This document shows positions 7,625 to 19,000 of a DNA stretch of 64,000 nucleotides, in pieces (the first letter of the stretch is position 1; each line of letters opens with the position of its first letter). The translations under genes and the position numbers were made by a program. The stretch covers positions 469,304-533,303 of the forward strand of contig CANLNK010000002.1 of assembly GCA_947492575.1 (NCBI GenBank), read 5' to 3'. Under the pieces are notes generated by a model. It was not told the origin of the DNA, did not search any database, and saw only the letters and a program-made list of their open reading frames with translations. Source of the stretch: an uncultured Thalassotalea sp. (GTDB taxonomy: Bacteria > Pseudomonadota > Gammaproteobacteria > Enterobacterales > Alteromonadaceae).

Positions 7625-10600
7625 CTAGTCATCCATATTCGGCGCTAACCATTTCTCCGCAGTATCTAAATCCCAGCCCTTTCTGTCTGCATAGTTTTGT
7701 ACTTGGTCTTCAGCGATTTTGGCAACCGCGAAGTATTTAGCATCAGGATGCGCAAAGTACCAACCGCTCACTGCCGCGCCCGGCCACATCGCGTAACTAG
7801 ACGTTAACTGCATACCAATGTTGTGCTCAACATCCAGTAATTTCCATAAGCTGCCTTTTTCTGTATGTTCAGGACATGCAGGGTAACCCGGTGCTGGGCG
7901 AATGCCTTGGTAAGACTCTCGAATCAGCGCTTCGTTATCGAATGCTTCATCAGCGGCGTAGCCCCAATATTCTTTACGAATTTTCTCATGTAAATATTCT
8001 GCGCTTGCCTCTGCTAAACGGTCAGCAACGGCCTTCATTAAAATACTATTGTAGGTATCGTTGTCAGCGTCGAATGCAGCAACAAGCTCATCACAGCCGA
8101 AACCGGCCGACACAGCAAATGCGCCCATATAATCGTTAACGCCGCTATCAGCATCAGCAATATAATCCGCTAAGCAACGGTTATATTGCCCCTCAGGCTT
8201 CTTGCCTTGTTGTCTTAAATGGTAAGTTGTCATCAACTTTTGCGTTTTGTCTTCATCAGCAAACAGATGCACATCGTCATCTTCACGTACTGCTGGGAAA
8301 AGACCAAATACCGCTTTTGCCCCGAGCTTTTTGTTGTTGATTACATCGTCGAGCATGGCATTGGCATCATTGAAGAGTTTTGTCGCTTCTTCACCGATTA
8401 GCTCATGTTCTAAGATTTTGGGATATTTACCCGATAACTGCCAAGTCATGAAAAATGGCGTCCAATCGATGTAATTTCGCACCACATTCAAGTCAAGTTC
8501 GTTTAATACAGTCACACCAAGCTTGTTCGGCTTAGTCGGTTTGTACTGGTCAAAGCTAATTGGACTTGGGTTGGCTTGCGCGTCGGTTAACGATACTAAT
8601 GTCGAGCGAGGCCCTTTCTTGTTGTGGCGATCTCTCACCTTCACGTACTCTGCTTTTTGCTTAGCAACAAAGGCTGGGCGAAGCTCATCAGAAAGTAATG
8701 ATGCTACAACCGATACCGTGCGGGACGCATTCGGTACATAAACCACAGGATGCTCATATTGCGGCTCAATTTTTACTGCCGTGTGTGCCTTAGACGTTGT
8801 TGCACCGCCAATAAGTAAAGGCAGTTCAAAACCTTGGCGTTGCATTTCTTTGGCCACATGCACCATTTCATCAAGCGATGGCGTAATGAGGCCAGAAAGT
8901 CCGATAACATCCACGTTCTCTTCTTTAGCCACACGTAAGATTTCCTCGCATGGCACCATTACACCCAAATCGATGATTTCGTAGTTGTTACATTGCAGTA
9001 CCACACCAACAATGTTCTTACCGATGTCGTGTACATCCCCTTTTACGGTGGCTAACAACACTTTACCGTTTGAACTGGCTTCAGTCTTCTCCGCTTCAAT
9101 AAAAGGCTGAAGGTGCGCAACCGCTTGCTTCATCACGCGCGCAGATTTAACCACTTGCGGTAAGAACATCTCGCCTGCACCGAATAAATCACCAACGACA
9201 TTCATGCCGTCCATTAACGGCCCTTCGATTACATCGAGCGGTCTTGAAGCAGCAAGTCGAGCTTCTTCTGTGTCATCAACGATGAATTCGTTAATCCCCT
9301 TCACTAGGGCGTGCTGAAGACGTTTGTTAACAGGTAATTCGCGCCACGCTAAGTCAGCTTTACTTACAGATCCCCCTGCTTGACCGCGATATTCTTCTGC
9401 AATATCAAGTAAGCGCTCTGTTGCACCATCATCACTGTTAAGTACAACGTCTTCTACCGCTGTTTTGAGCTTTTCCGGTAAATCTGAGTAAATCGCTAAC
9501 TGTCCAGCGTTAACAATCCCCATATCCATACCATTTTTAATGGCGTAATACAGGAATACAGCGTGAATAGCTTCACGTACTGGGTTATTGCCACGGAACG
9601 AAAAGGAAACGTTTGAAACACCACCTGACACCATTGCATGTGGCAAGTTTTCCTTAATGTCTTTAACTGCCTCGATGAAGTCGACACCATAGTTGTTGTG
9701 TTCGTCTATACCTGTTGCAACGGCAAAAATATTTGGGTCGAAAATAATATCTTCTGGCGGGAAACCAATCTCATCTACCAGAATGTGATAGGCACGATGA
9801 CAAATTTCATATTTACGCTGACGGGTATCGGCTTGGCCGACTTCATCAAACGCCATAACGATGATCGCTGCACCGTAGCGACGAATAAGCTCGGCCTGCT
9901 CACGGAAAATAGCCTCACCTTCTTTCATGCTGATTGAGTTAACAATTCCCTTGCCTTGAATACACTTAAGGCCAGCTTCAAGAATGTCCCACTTACTCGA
10001 GTCGAGCATGATAGGCACTTTAGCGATATCTGGCTCGCCAGCAATCAGGTTCAAGAAGCGGATCATCGCCGCCTTTGAATCCAACATGCCTTCGTCCATG
10101 TTGATATCGATAATTTGTGCACCGTTTTCCACTTGTTGAAGCGCCACGGCAATCGCTTGGTCGTAGTTTTCTTCAGTAATTAAGCGCCTAAAAATTGCAG
10201 AGCCAGTGACATTGGTACGCTCACCCACGTTCACAAACAGCGATTCTTTCTCGATAGTCAAAGGTTCAAGTCCTGAAAGACGACAAGCTGTTGGACGCTG
10301 CTCTACTTTTCGTGGAGGAAGACTCGCTACTGCATCAGCCATCGCTTTAATGTGTTCAGGCGTGGTACCACAACAACCACCGATAATATTAAGAAAGCCT
10401 GACTCTGCCCACTCTTGAATGTGTACAACCATATCTTTCGCGTTCAAGTCGTATTCACCGAAAGCATTCGGCAAACCAGCATTCGGGTGAGCAGAAACAG
10501 CGAAGTCAGAAATACGGCTTAGTTCTTCAACATATTGGCGCAGCTCATCTGGACCCAGCGCACAGTTCAGTCCCATTGAAATTGGCTGCGCATGACGTAG

Positions 10601-11320
10601 CGAATTGTAGAAAGCCTCTGTGGTTTGCCCTGATAACGTTCTGCCAGAAGCATCGGTAATAGTACCCGAGATCATCACTGGCAGTTTTTCACCACGATCT
10701 GCAAACACAGTTTCAACTGCAAAAACTGCTGCTTTGGCATTTAACGTGTCGAAAATAGTTTCGATAAGTATGATATCGGAGCCACCATCAATCAGCGCTT
10801 CCGTCGATTCTTTGTAGGCTTCTACTAACTCGTCGAAAGTCACATTACGGTGCGCGGGATCGTTAACATCAGGCGAAATTGAACAGGTTCGGTTTGTTGG
10901 CCCTAACACACCAGCAACAAAACGTGGTTGGTCCGGCGTTTTTGCATTGTATTCATCTGCAACTTGGCGAGCTAGCTGAGCAGCAACTAAATTAATTTCT
11001 GCACTCAACGCTTCCATGTCATAGTCCGCCATGGCAATGGTTGTCGCGTTGAAAGTATTCGTTTCTAAAATATCAGCGCCAGCGGCTAAATACTGGCGAT
11101 GGATGTCTTTAATGACGTCTGGCTGCGTAAGTACGAGTAAGTCGTTATTTCCCTTAACATCACAATGCCAATCGGCAAAGCGCGTACCGCGATAATCGTG
11201 CTCTTCAAACTTATGATCTTGGATCATAGTGCCCATAGCGCCATCAAGAATTAGGATGCGCTTGTTTAATGCTTGGGCTAATAAAGGAAACGAAGCCGAC
11301 TGCTGAACTTTTCCTGACAT
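7625..11320 (-). CDS. metH: Cobalamin-dependent methionine synthase
   Basis: MetH transfers a methyl group from 5-methyl-tetrahydrofolate to homocysteine through cobalamin. The 1231-residue protein has the full four-module order. The homocysteine domain has zinc ligands C253 in GLNCALG and C316/C317 in [10 protein letters not shown]. It is followed by the pterin-binding domain, the B12 cap and binding domain, with axial ligand H764 in DVHDIGKN, and a C-terminal AdoMet reactivation domain with [12 protein letters not shown]. The ATG at 11320 is chosen because AGGAG lies at the proper distance. A longer frame starts inside metA. The metA stop codon is 1 nt upstream, so the two are translationally coupled and presumably share the MetJ operator. 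Confidence 0.97.
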   Translation of the reverse strand: MSGKVQQSASFPLLAQALNKRILILDGAMGTMIQDHKFEEHDYRGTRFADWHCDVKGNNDLLVLTQPDVIKDIHRQYLAAGADILETNTFNATTIAMADYDMEALSAEINLVAAQLARQVADEYNAKTPDQPRFVAGVLGPTNRTCSISPDVNDPAHRNVTFDELVEAYKESTEALIDGGSDIILIETIFDTLNAKAAVFAVETVFADRGEKLPVMISGTITDASGRTLSGQTTEAFYNSLRHAQPISMGLNCALGPDELRQYVEELSRISDFAVSAHPNAGLPNAFGEYDLNAKDMVVHIQEWAESGFLNIIGGCCGTTPEHIKAMADAVASLPPRKVEQRPTACRLSGLEPLTIEKESLFVNVGERTNVTGSAIFRRLITEENYDQAIAVALQQVENGAQIIDINMDEGMLDSKAAMIRFLNLIAGEPDIAKVPIMLDSSKWDILEAGLKCIQGKGIVNSISMKEGEAIFREQAELIRRYGAAIIVMAFDEVGQADTRQRKYEICHRAYHILVDEIGFPPEDIIFDPNIFAVATGIDEHNNYGVDFIEAVKDIKENLPHAMVSGGVSNVSFSFRGNNPVREAIHAVFLYYAIKNGMDMGIVNAGQLAIYSDLPEKLKTAVEDVVLNSDDGATERLLDIAEEYRGQAGGSVSKADLAWRELPVNKRLQHALVKGINEFIVDDTEEARLAASRPLDVIEGPLMDGMNVVGDLFGAGEMFLPQVVKSARVMKQAVAHLQPFIEAEKTEASSNGKVLLATVKGDVHDIGKNIVGVVLQCNNYEIIDLGVMVPCEEILRVAKEENVDVIGLSGLITPSLDEMVHVAKEMQRQGFELPLLIGGATTSKAHTAVKIEPQYEHPVVYVPNASRTVSVVASLLSDELRPAFVAKQKAEYVKVRDRHNKKGPRSTLVSLTDAQANPSPISFDQYKPTKPNKLGVTVLNELDLNVVRNYIDWTPFFMTWQLSGKYPKILEHELIGEEATKLFNDANAMLDDVINNKKLGAKAVFGLFPAVREDDDVHLFADEDKTQKLMTTYHLRQQGKKPEGQYNRCLADYIADADSGVNDYMGAFAVSAGFGCDELVAAFDADNDTYNSILMKAVADRLAEASAEYLHEKIRKEYWGYAADEAFDNEALIRESYQGIRPAPGYPACPEHTEKGSLWKLLDVEHNIGMQLTSSYAMWPGAAVSGWYFAHPDAKYFAVAKIAEDQVQNYADRKGWDLDTAEKWLAPNMDD

Positions 11321-11321
11321 T

Positions 11322-12275
11322 CTAGTCTCCTGTGATTGATGTCTGAATATGCTCAGCATCTAATTGGTAAGGGGTAATCTGGTAAACATAGTAGTTGATC
11401 CAGTTATTGAACAACAAACTACCATGACTTCGCCATTTGCTGGTTGGCGCATTTTCTGGGTTGTCTTGACGATAGTAATTAACTGGCACCGCTGGGGCTA
11501 ACTCTGGCGACAAATTAGCAGCTAAATCCCTTCTGTACTCTTCATCAAGGGTTTGCGGGTCGTACTCAGGGTGTCCCGTCACATATACTTGTCGCTTATC
11601 TTCACTTGCAACCAAGTAGACGCCAGCTTCATCAGACTCCGCCAAAATATTGAGGTTTGAAACACTTTCATAATCCTCACGGCTCACCTCTGCATAGCGC
11701 GAATGTGGCACCCAAAATTCATCGTCGAAGCCGCGTGTTAACTTTTCATGCGCCTGATTGATTTGATGGCGGTAAACACCTGAAAGCTTTTTATCTCTTA
11801 ACCTGCGATCAAGGCCGTAGTGATGATAAAGCGCTGCATGTGCAGCCCAACAAAGGTAGAGCGTAGATACAACATTGTTCTGCGCCCAGTCGAATACTTC
11901 TTGAATCTTCGACCAGTAACTTACATCTTGATAGTCCATCAGGCCCAAAGGTGCACCAGTCACAATCAAACCATCGTATTGTTTGTCTTTAATATCATCA
12001 AACAAACGATAGAAAGACTCCAAGTGCGAAGTCGGCGTATTCTTCGAAGGATTAGCATGAATGCGCACTAAATCAACATTAATTTGAAGCGGTGTGTTAG
12101 ATAACATCCGCAAAATTTGCACTTCGGTTTCAATTTTATTCGGCATTAAATTCAGGATAGCCATTTCCATCGGACGAATATCTTGATTCGCCGCGCGATG
12201 CTCTGACATCACGAAAATATTTTCGTTACCCAAAATGGACAAGGCAGGTAGCTGATCAGGAATTTTAATGGGCAT
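11322..12275 (-). CDS. metA: Homoserine O-succinyltransferase
   Basis: First committed step of methionine synthesis: activates the homoserine hydroxyl with an acyl-CoA. The 317-residue length is typical of the MetA family. The nucleophile C142 is in LCWAAHAAL, and H235 and E237 are in TGHPEYD, the same numbering as E. coli. Residue 111 is Gly (APLGLM), which in the family is associated with succinyl-CoA rather than acetyl-CoA use, although that rule has exceptions. The start follows AAGGTG. A five-box MetJ-like array lies 67-106 bp upstream. metH follows in the same operon, making a two-gene methionine unit. Confidence 0.96.
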   Translation of the reverse strand: MPIKIPDQLPALSILGNENIFVMSEHRAANQDIRPMEMAILNLMPNKIETEVQILRMLSNTPLQINVDLVRIHANPSKNTPTSHLESFYRLFDDIKDKQYDGLIVTGAPLGLMDYQDVSYWSKIQEVFDWAQNNVVSTLYLCWAAHAALYHHYGLDRRLRDKKLSGVYRHQINQAHEKLTRGFDDEFWVPHSRYAEVSREDYESVSNLNILAESDEAGVYLVASEDKRQVYVTGHPEYDPQTLDEEYRRDLAANLSPELAPAVPVNYYRQDNPENAPTSKWRSHGSLLFNNWINYYVYQITPYQLDAEHIQTSITGD

Positions 12276-12290
12276 GAGACACCTTGAAAT

Positions 12291-12333
12291 ACAAAAAGCA
12301 CACTTAACACTAATGAAAGGTTAAATGTGCCTT
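12291..12333 (-). terminator. Terminator-like hairpin in the metA leader
   Basis: On the minus strand AAGGCACATTTAAC (12333-12320) can pair with GTTAAGTGTGCTTT (12308-12295) with two G-U wobbles, followed by a T-rich stretch. It lies between the MetJ array and metA. Its 5' arm overlaps the -10 of the predicted metA promoter. It would therefore form fully only in transcripts arriving from degS. Confidence 0.5.
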
Positions 12334-12352
12334 GGATTTCTAGATATGTCAA
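12324..12352 (-). promoter_or_regulatory. Predicted metAH promoter
   Basis: A perfect -35 TTGACA (12352-12347), a 17-bp spacer and a poor -10 CACATT (12329-12324). The -35 lies within the tandem MetJ-like boxes, so the aporepressor would block it. The weak -10 leaves the assignment tentative. Confidence 0.4.
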
Positions 12353-12381
12353 CTTCTAAACGTTTAGACGTCTAAATGTTT
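12342..12381. promoter_or_regulatory. Tandem MetJ operator (met boxes)
   Basis: Five adjacent 8-bp units resemble the met box AGACGTCT: AGATATGT (5/8), CAACTTCT (5/8), AAACGTTT (6/8), AGACGTCT (8/8 at 12366-12373) and AAATGTTT (5/8). MetJ with S-adenosylmethionine binds such arrays cooperatively, and metA is a known MetJ target in gammaproteobacteria. Confidence 0.85.
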
Positions 12382-12417
12382 TTTTTTCGATATGGATTCG
12401 TTTCTATTCTCTAAATA

Positions 12418-13479
12418 TCAGCTCGGCACGTTTAACGCGACGATGGTAACTGGCAGTACTAACTGCTCTTTGCCTCGAAACAAGTGCAAATTAAGTGTCG
12501 TTCCTGGTGTAGTTTCAGCAACAATATCAAGTGCTTGCTCTATACCAATCACCTTATTGTCATCAATTTGATAAACAAAATCGCCAGCTTGCAAGCCAGC
12601 GATTTGTGCTGGGCTTCCCGGCGTAACTGCACCTATCACAAAGCCATTGGTATTAGAAAGCTCTGAGCGAGTTTGAACACCCAGCCAACCACGAACCACA
12701 CGTCCATTCTCAATAATTTTACGCATAATGCGATGGGCTAGTTGGTACGGCACGGCAAAGAAGATACCTTGCACGTTAATTTGTGGGTTACGTTCTCGGA
12801 ATTTACGGGAGTTAATCCCCACTAATTCACCGTTAGTATTAATCAAGGCACCACCCGAATTACCTTCATTAATCGCAGCATCCATTTGCAAGAAGTGGGT
12901 GTAGTTCATGCTGCTTAAACCGTTGCGACCCGTCGCACTAATAATCCCTTGGGTTACCGTTTGCCCTAAATTGAGTGGGTTACCAATAGCTAGCACCACA
13001 TCCCCAGAAAGCGACTCTAAATCCGCTCTTTGTGGGATAACAGGAAGGTTAACGGCGTCAACTTTCAATACCGCTAAATCGGTGACGATATCGTAGCCAA
13101 TAACAACGGCATGATACTTCTGACCGCTTTGCAGCCAAACTTCAACAAGGTCAGCATTTTCAATAACGTGATAGTTAGTAATGATGTAGCCATCACTGTC
13201 CATGATCACGCCAGACCCTAAGTTAGTAATATTCTGAACTTTACGACCGTAGCCACCTACTGTCTCATCTACTGAATAGATATTAACAACAGCAGGGCCC
13301 GCTCTATTAACGGCTTTGTTATAAGAAAGCGGAGCGTTTTCTTCCGCTTCACCTTTAATGAAGGTGGAATTAGCTAGCTGAGTGCGTAAACCAGGCACTA
13401 AAAGAATTAAAATAACTGCTGCAAGTACACCATAACTTGCTGATTGAACGACATATTTTATAAGGGCAATTAGTTTCAA
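12418..13479 (-). CDS. degS: Site-1 envelope-stress serine protease DegS
   Basis: An inner-membrane-anchored trypsin-like protease that cleaves the anti-sigma factor RseA when its PDZ domain senses misfolded outer-membrane proteins. The 353 residues comprise an N-terminal membrane anchor (about 13-30), a protease domain with triad H104 (TNYHVIENA), D134 (TDLAVLKV) and S208 (NEGNSGGAL), and a single PDZ domain (about 255-345). One PDZ and an uncleaved anchor favour DegS over DegP/DegQ, which have two PDZ domains and a signal peptide. It lies upstream of metA on the same strand. The intervening DNA carries the metA promoter region rather than a clean degS terminator. Confidence 0.92.
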   Translation of the reverse strand: MKLIALIKYVVQSASYGVLAAVILILLVPGLRTQLANSTFIKGEAEENAPLSYNKAVNRAGPAVVNIYSVDETVGGYGRKVQNITNLGSGVIMDSDGYIITNYHVIENADLVEVWLQSGQKYHAVVIGYDIVTDLAVLKVDAVNLPVIPQRADLESLSGDVVLAIGNPLNLGQTVTQGIISATGRNGLSSMNYTHFLQMDAAINEGNSGGALINTNGELVGINSRKFRERNPQINVQGIFFAVPYQLAHRIMRKIIENGRVVRGWLGVQTRSELSNTNGFVIGAVTPGSPAQIAGLQAGDFVYQIDDNKVIGIEQALDIVAETTPGTTLNLHLFRGKEQLVLPVTIVALNVPS

Positions 13480-13552
13480 GGCGATTAACTCAGGTATTGG
13501 CTACTATTATTTTCGTTATGCTTTAAATGTACCACAATTATCGGAAGTTTTT

Positions 13553-13571
13553 GATATTTGCGCAAAATATC
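13553..13571. repeat. TTTGCGCAAA-centred inverted repeat upstream of degS
   Basis: GATATTT (13553-13559) and AAATATC (13565-13571) flank a GCGC core, giving an inner TTTGCGCAAA palindrome. The TTGCGCAA core recurs twice in the chemoreceptor upstream region. It may be a shared regulator site. Confidence 0.35.
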
Positions 13572-13593
13572 CAAACTAGGCAAAAAACATAGA

Positions 13594-13626
13594 ACAAAAA
13601 AGCCAGCAATTATAGTGCTGGCTTTA
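13594..13626 (-). terminator. Intrinsic terminator after tldD
   Basis: Arms AGCCAGCA (13601-13608) and TGCTGGCT (13616-13623). The minus-strand transcript ends in a run of six U. This closes the rng-yhdP-nit-tldD block and isolates degS. Confidence 0.85.
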
Positions 13627-13661
13627 ATGAGTTCATTTGATAATTTTGGAGAAACAAAAGC

Positions 13662-15104
13662 TTATTGCGTACCACCAATAGTCATCTCATCAACTTTCAA
13701 CGTTGGCTGACCGACACCTACTGGAACGCTTTGACCATCTTTACCACAAACGCCAACACCAGCATCTAACGCTAAATCGTTACCCACCATGCTGACTTTC
13801 TGCATTGATTCTGGGCCACTACCGATGAGTGTTGCACCTTTAACAGGTGAGGTAATTTTACCATCTTCGATAAGGTAAGCTTCTGCACTGGTAAATACGA
13901 ATTTGCCCGATGTTATATCGACTTGACCACCTGCAAAGTTTGGCGCATAAAGGCCTTTTTTCACCGACTTAATAATATCTTCTGGTGAGCTTTCACCCGC
14001 TAACATGTAAGTATTTGTCATACGCGGCATAGGTAAATGCGCATATGATTCACGACGGCCATTCCCCGTCGGCGCGACGCCCATTAGACCTGCGTTGTGC
14101 TTATCTTGCATGTAGCCTTTTAAGATGCCGTCTTCGATAAGTACATTGTATTGGCCTGGCGTGCCTTCGTCATCGATATTCAATGAACCTCGACGATCAG
14201 CCATTGTGCCATCATCAACGATTGTGCAAAGCTCAGACGCTACGCGTTCGCCTACCTTGCCAGAAAATGCTGAAGAGCCTTTACGGTTAAAGTCACCTTC
14301 AAGGCCATGTCCTACGGCTTCGTGCAGAAGAACACCCGGCCAACCCGCACCTAAAACTACCGGTAAAGTGCCCGCTGGTGCTTCAATAGCATCTAAGTTA
14401 ACTACGGCTTGTCGGACTGCTTCTTCTGCGTAGAACTTGTAACGTGGTTTGTCACCTTGCGCTTCGAAGAAGTAACTGTAATCTGTGCGTGCACCGCCAC
14501 CTGAACTACCGCGTTCACGCTTACCGTTTGATTCCACTAACACCGAACAGTTAAGTCGTACCAATGGACGAATATCGGTAGCGAAAGTGCCATCAGTTGC
14601 TGCTACAAGTATCTTTTCGTAAACGCCTGACAAACTCACAATAACTTGACTAACACGCTTGTCTGCTTGTCTTGCATGGGCTTCAACTTCGTGCATCAAG
14701 GCAATTTTCTTTTCTTGGCTAAGGCTAGCAAGTGGATCAAGTGAGTGGTAAATCGCTTCAGCATTTACATCGCTAAATACTTGTACTTTACCGTGCTGTC
14801 CTTTACTGGCGATACCTCGGGCAGCACTAGCTGCTTTTTCTAATGCCTGTGCGGAAATGTCATCAGAGTATGCGAAACCTGTCTTCTCTCCAGATATGGC
14901 ACGAATACCAACACCGCGCTCAATGTTGTAAGAACCTTCTTTAACTATGCCATCTTCTAACATCCAAGATTCATGACTAGAAGATTGAAAATACAAATCA
15001 GCAAAATCAATATGATGTTGATGAATATGCGTTAACGTATCAGTTAAGGCTGTTCTGTCTAAATTACTATCAACAAGCAGGGCTTGTTCTACACTATTAG
15101 TCAT
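13662..15104 (-). CDS. tldD: Metalloprotease TldD
   Basis: TldD is the catalytic partner of TldE/PmbA in a zinc protease that processes small peptides such as microcin precursors and the CcdA antitoxin. The 480-residue protein carries the HExxxH motif H261-E262-H266 ([12 protein letters not shown]) and the conserved GGARTDYS region. Its ATG at 15104 overlaps the stop of the upstream amidase by 8 nt (ATGACTAA), indicating coupling. pmbA is not in the window. The order rng-yhdP-tldD matches E. coli, with an amidase inserted. Confidence 0.95.
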   Translation of the reverse strand: MTNSVEQALLVDSNLDRTALTDTLTHIHQHHIDFADLYFQSSSHESWMLEDGIVKEGSYNIERGVGIRAISGEKTGFAYSDDISAQALEKAASAARGIASKGQHGKVQVFSDVNAEAIYHSLDPLASLSQEKKIALMHEVEAHARQADKRVSQVIVSLSGVYEKILVAATDGTFATDIRPLVRLNCSVLVESNGKRERGSSGGGARTDYSYFFEAQGDKPRYKFYAEEAVRQAVVNLDAIEAPAGTLPVVLGAGWPGVLLHEAVGHGLEGDFNRKGSSAFSGKVGERVASELCTIVDDGTMADRRGSLNIDDEGTPGQYNVLIEDGILKGYMQDKHNAGLMGVAPTGNGRRESYAHLPMPRMTNTYMLAGESSPEDIIKSVKKGLYAPNFAGGQVDITSGKFVFTSAEAYLIEDGKITSPVKGATLIGSGPESMQKVSMVGNDLALDAGVGVCGKDGQSVPVGVGQPTLKVDEMTIGGTQ

Positions 15105-15999
15105 GAATTAACTCTGTTTTAAAGCGATTATGAGCAGCAACAGGCATACTCTTCCTTATCTGCTGCACTAAATTATCATCGTAGTCGGCACTAATACTGC
15201 CAACACCTGTTGGCAACTGTGCCAGAATTTCACCCCAGGGACTGATAATCATACTGCGTCCCCAAGTTTCTCTGCCATTGGCATGTATTCCTTCTTGGCC
15301 GCTGGCAATGATATAAGCTTGATTTTCTATAGCTCTAGCTTGTAACAACGCTTGCCAATGCGCAACACCTGTTGGTCTTGTAAATGCCGCTGGTACGGTA
15401 ATGATGCTTGCCCCTGCTTGCGCCAGTTGGCGATATAGCTCAGGAAAGCGCAAATCGTAACATATACTCAATCCAACACCAGCAAAAGGTAGTTGAGCTG
15501 ATTGTATGCGTCGCCCAGCCTGCGTGTAGGTAGACTCGCGATACGACTTTTCGTTATCGTCCACCTCAACATCGAATAAATGCAATTTTTCGTACTGAGC
15601 GACTATCTCACCCTCAGGAGAAAACATTACGCTAGCATTAACAAAGCGGTCGCTCTCGGCACTTGGCATTAAAGGTAAACTACCCGCCACCAAATAACAC
15701 TGATAACGTTTGGCAATATCCGCTAAACCACTCAGCATAAGTTCGACTTGTTCAGCGTTTTGAGCAAGTTCCAATTGCTGCTTATCTTTGCCACCGAAAA
15801 ACAGACAACATTCGGGAAGTACCGCTAAGTGATGCTTTACGCCACCGTTGTTCGAAAGAGCATTGCTAGAATTAACATCGCTAGCTTTTGATAATTGCTC
15901 ATCAATTTGCACTAAGTTTCCGCTTACATTAGGTACGGAACAAAGTTGAATTGCGGTCAACTTTACCGCTGAAGCATCATGGCTTAAAGATTCAGTCAT
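15097..15999 (-). CDS. Carbon-nitrogen hydrolase, deaminated-glutathione amidase type
   Basis: A nitrilase-superfamily amidase of 300 residues. The Glu-Lys-Cys triad is visible: E63 (VLPECCLF), K138 (YEKLHLFD) and C180 ([10 protein letters not shown]). The LHLFDV and [11 protein letters not shown] patterns are typical of the Nit1/YbeM branch, whose members remove the amide from deaminated glutathione as metabolite repair. Substrate assignment rests on family resemblance only. It begins 3 nt after the yhdP stop and overlaps tldD, so it belongs to the same transcript. An extended Asn/Ser-rich loop near residues 40-53 is unusual. Confidence 0.82.
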   Translation of the reverse strand: MTESLSHDASAVKLTAIQLCSVPNVSGNLVQIDEQLSKASDVNSSNALSNNGGVKHHLAVLPECCLFFGGKDKQQLELAQNAEQVELMLSGLADIAKRYQCYLVAGSLPLMPSAESDRFVNASVMFSPEGEIVAQYEKLHLFDVEVDDNEKSYRESTYTQAGRRIQSAQLPFAGVGLSICYDLRFPELYRQLAQAGASIITVPAAFTRPTGVAHWQALLQARAIENQAYIIASGQEGIHANGRETWGRSMIISPWGEILAQLPTGVGSISADYDDNLVQQIRKSMPVAAHNRFKTELIHD

Positions 16000-16002
16000 A
16001 GT

Positions 16003-19000
16003 TTACAACAATCGACCATCACCACCGTTCCCTTCATTTAATTCAATAGGCGAAGGTGGGGTTAGGTTTTTCTTTTTATCGGCATTTAATGCAGATGAAG
16101 GTGACGTAGTATTTTCAACAAACTGAGGTGGCTTGGAACTACCGACACTCACGTCACGACTTTTGCGATTCACTTCTTTGAAATTAGGATCATTAATACT
16201 GCCAGTTAATTCAAAGTTTAACTCTGAGACCACCGATGAAGTGATCACTTCATCAATTGCCAAACCAGCTAAAAAGGTCACCGGATTTAGCGTGGCAATC
16301 CAAGCAAGCACAGGTAAGCTCGACGTCAGGTTCGGCTTGTAGCTCATGCGATAATCAAGCAAGCCTTCTGACAGTTTAGTGTTACCTTTAACTACCAAGT
16401 CACCAGCGGTACCTTTCATTTCTGTTTTATCAGTATATAGGACACCGTCTTTAATTTGCCCTCGACTGCGAATCGAACTGTAAAACATACCATCAGCGAA
16501 AATATCACGAAAATCTAGCGTCAGTTTACGCACCAGTGATTGAAGGCTTAGTACCGAGAAAATACGAACCCCTTTATCACTCACATCTGCGAGATAACCA
16601 TCGTCAATATCAAGCTTAAAATCACCGTTCATGCGTGGTAATGCAAACTCTTGTGGAGCACCATTCCAGCTTATCTGATATTCACCTTTCATACCGCTAT
16701 CTTTGATAATCGACGCGTAACCAAGGTTTTCAAATTCACGTTCCAGATTGCTGATCCTCAATTCACCTTCAATTGATGTTTGAGATTTTTCTGGTGTTAA
16801 TAGCCATTCACCACTTAAATTAGCTCTTGTTTTGCCGCGCTTAGCCACAAAGTTATTGAGCAATAAGCGCTGATCATCACGTGTTAGTGTGAAGCTCACT
16901 TCGCCCAAATCAATGTCGCCTACTTTGCAGCTGTCACACACCAACTCTACTTTAGGCACGCTAGAAAATATCTCTAGGCTCTGCTTGTAATCTAACAGTT
17001 GCGGCAACGCTTCGGCCTGCATTTGGTTTGGTGCTTCGGCGTTTGCTTCTGACTTTCTATCTGTATCAGCATCTGCATCAGTACTAACCTCAGCATTAGC
17101 ACCGTCAGCTTCACTCATATTGCTTGCTAAGTGAATGAAGTCTGCATCAATAGAAATACCCTGTTCTAGCCAGTTAGGGAAAAACTTAATCTCGCTTCGG
17201 GCTTCTTTGGCATTTAGTCTAAGTAACCACCAATCAGCTTGGTCGAGCAAGTTAAACGAAACATTCGATAGGCTATGACCAAAAAGATCTACTGTATCAA
17301 TGTTCCCCCTGATACGCTCAGGCGACGGAAACAATGCGACATCACTTTGTTGTGAACCTTGACGAAGGCTAGCTAAAATATCTTGAATTAACGGTTCCCA
17401 ATCTAAGATATCTGCTTGGCGCAATTTGGTTGTGATATGAAAACCGTCCATTGGCAACAGCATAGCTTCATTGCCAAGTACAAGATGAGAACGTTGAAAT
17501 TGGGTCGATTTGTGATCTAGCACACCATAGAAGCTTAGCTGATCACCAATTTGTGCAGTAATAGTCGATTTGTCCAGCTGACCAGAGACTTCGGCTAAGA
17601 CATTTTCACTTTCTTCCGCAGCTTTCTCATATGGCTTAGGCAAACTGAAACGTGTACCAACAAGGTCACTTTCAACTTTGGCTTGATAAGAGAAGCCACC
17701 ACCTTTGTGCATATTCAAGGCAATATTACCTTGCCAGTTAACATCGCCACTAGCATAGTCTTTTAAAGACTCCGGCAGCTGCTGTTGCCACTTACCTTGC
17801 TGCCATTTAGCATCAATATCAATGTTGGTAAGGTAATAGTCGTCCTTATCATTGCCCGATACCTTGAGACTTAACGGCATCCCTCTCCACATTAAGGCGA
17901 TATCATTGGTGGTAATGACTTCATTTTCAAAATTCAGTTGCCCGTTTATCTTCGTAAACGACATATCAGGTGTAGCTAATTCAAGCTGATTGTCAACAAA
18001 GGCAATTTCACCATAAGCTACTGTGTCATTAGCATGCTTTAACGGTACATCTATCTGCAATTTACCAGTGACATCGCCAATGATGGTCAATTGGTCCAAC
18101 GTTGCTCCAACACTATTTTGCAACGGGCTTTGATTCAACAATTGATGAATACGACGCGGAGACTCCTTATTAAACGCAGCATTGATAACGAGTAACTGTT
18201 CTTGCTTTAAATCATCTATGACAGCAGTTGTGCCGCCGACGGATAATTGCCCTAGATAACCACTGCGAGCGGTAATTGCCATCGAATTGTTAATAAAGCT
18301 CAAATTTGCAGCCATCTGGGAAATACTTGGCCATGCTTTCTCAAACTCGAATTCAGCATCGACAAGCTCTGCATCAACTACAAAAATGCCTTCATTGTTG
18401 TTAAACGGAAAGTCCTTAAACTGTCCATTAAACAAAACTCGGCCTTGTGCAATACGGCCAGATTTTAGCGACCGATTGAGGTAGTCAACCAAATTGCTCC
18501 CCATGTAGCGATTCGGATAATACTGATTAGCAAGCTTGGCATCGTGCTGGGTCAAATCAGCGAAGAGTGCCATAGACGGAGGAGCTTCTTTGGGGATAAC
18601 TACACTTGCTTGAGCGTTTAAATCAAGATCGGCGCTAGAAAAGATTGTGTTACTAGCCTCTACGGTTAAATCGCCGTTTTGCCAAGTAACGTTCACGTCT
18701 GCTGACAAGGCGTCGTACGCTAATGGATCGTTAAACAAATCGCCGAAATCAAGTGCAGCCTCTTTTGAGGCAATTTTTGCAAACAACTGATTGCCCTTTA
18801 ACATCAATGCAGCATTGATATTTTTTAAGCCAGGAATGCTGCCAATGCTTGTTTGTTGATAGCCCTCAAGCTCAGCAGTTGCAGCAAACATGGTAGGCGT
18901 TTTCCACAAGTGAATATCCGCTAGCTGCCCTTCAGGGTTTAATTGGTGAAGTTTAGCTAAACTCTCTGGCTCTTTAGTCAGCAACGGGGCAAGCTTGGCA

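Noticed and set aside
9638-9937. 99-codon plus-strand frame in metH
   Set aside because: Antisense of the pterin-binding domain; no independent support.
14125-14433. 102-codon plus-strand frame within tldD
   Set aside because: Antisense shadow of a strongly conserved gene containing the HExxxH region.
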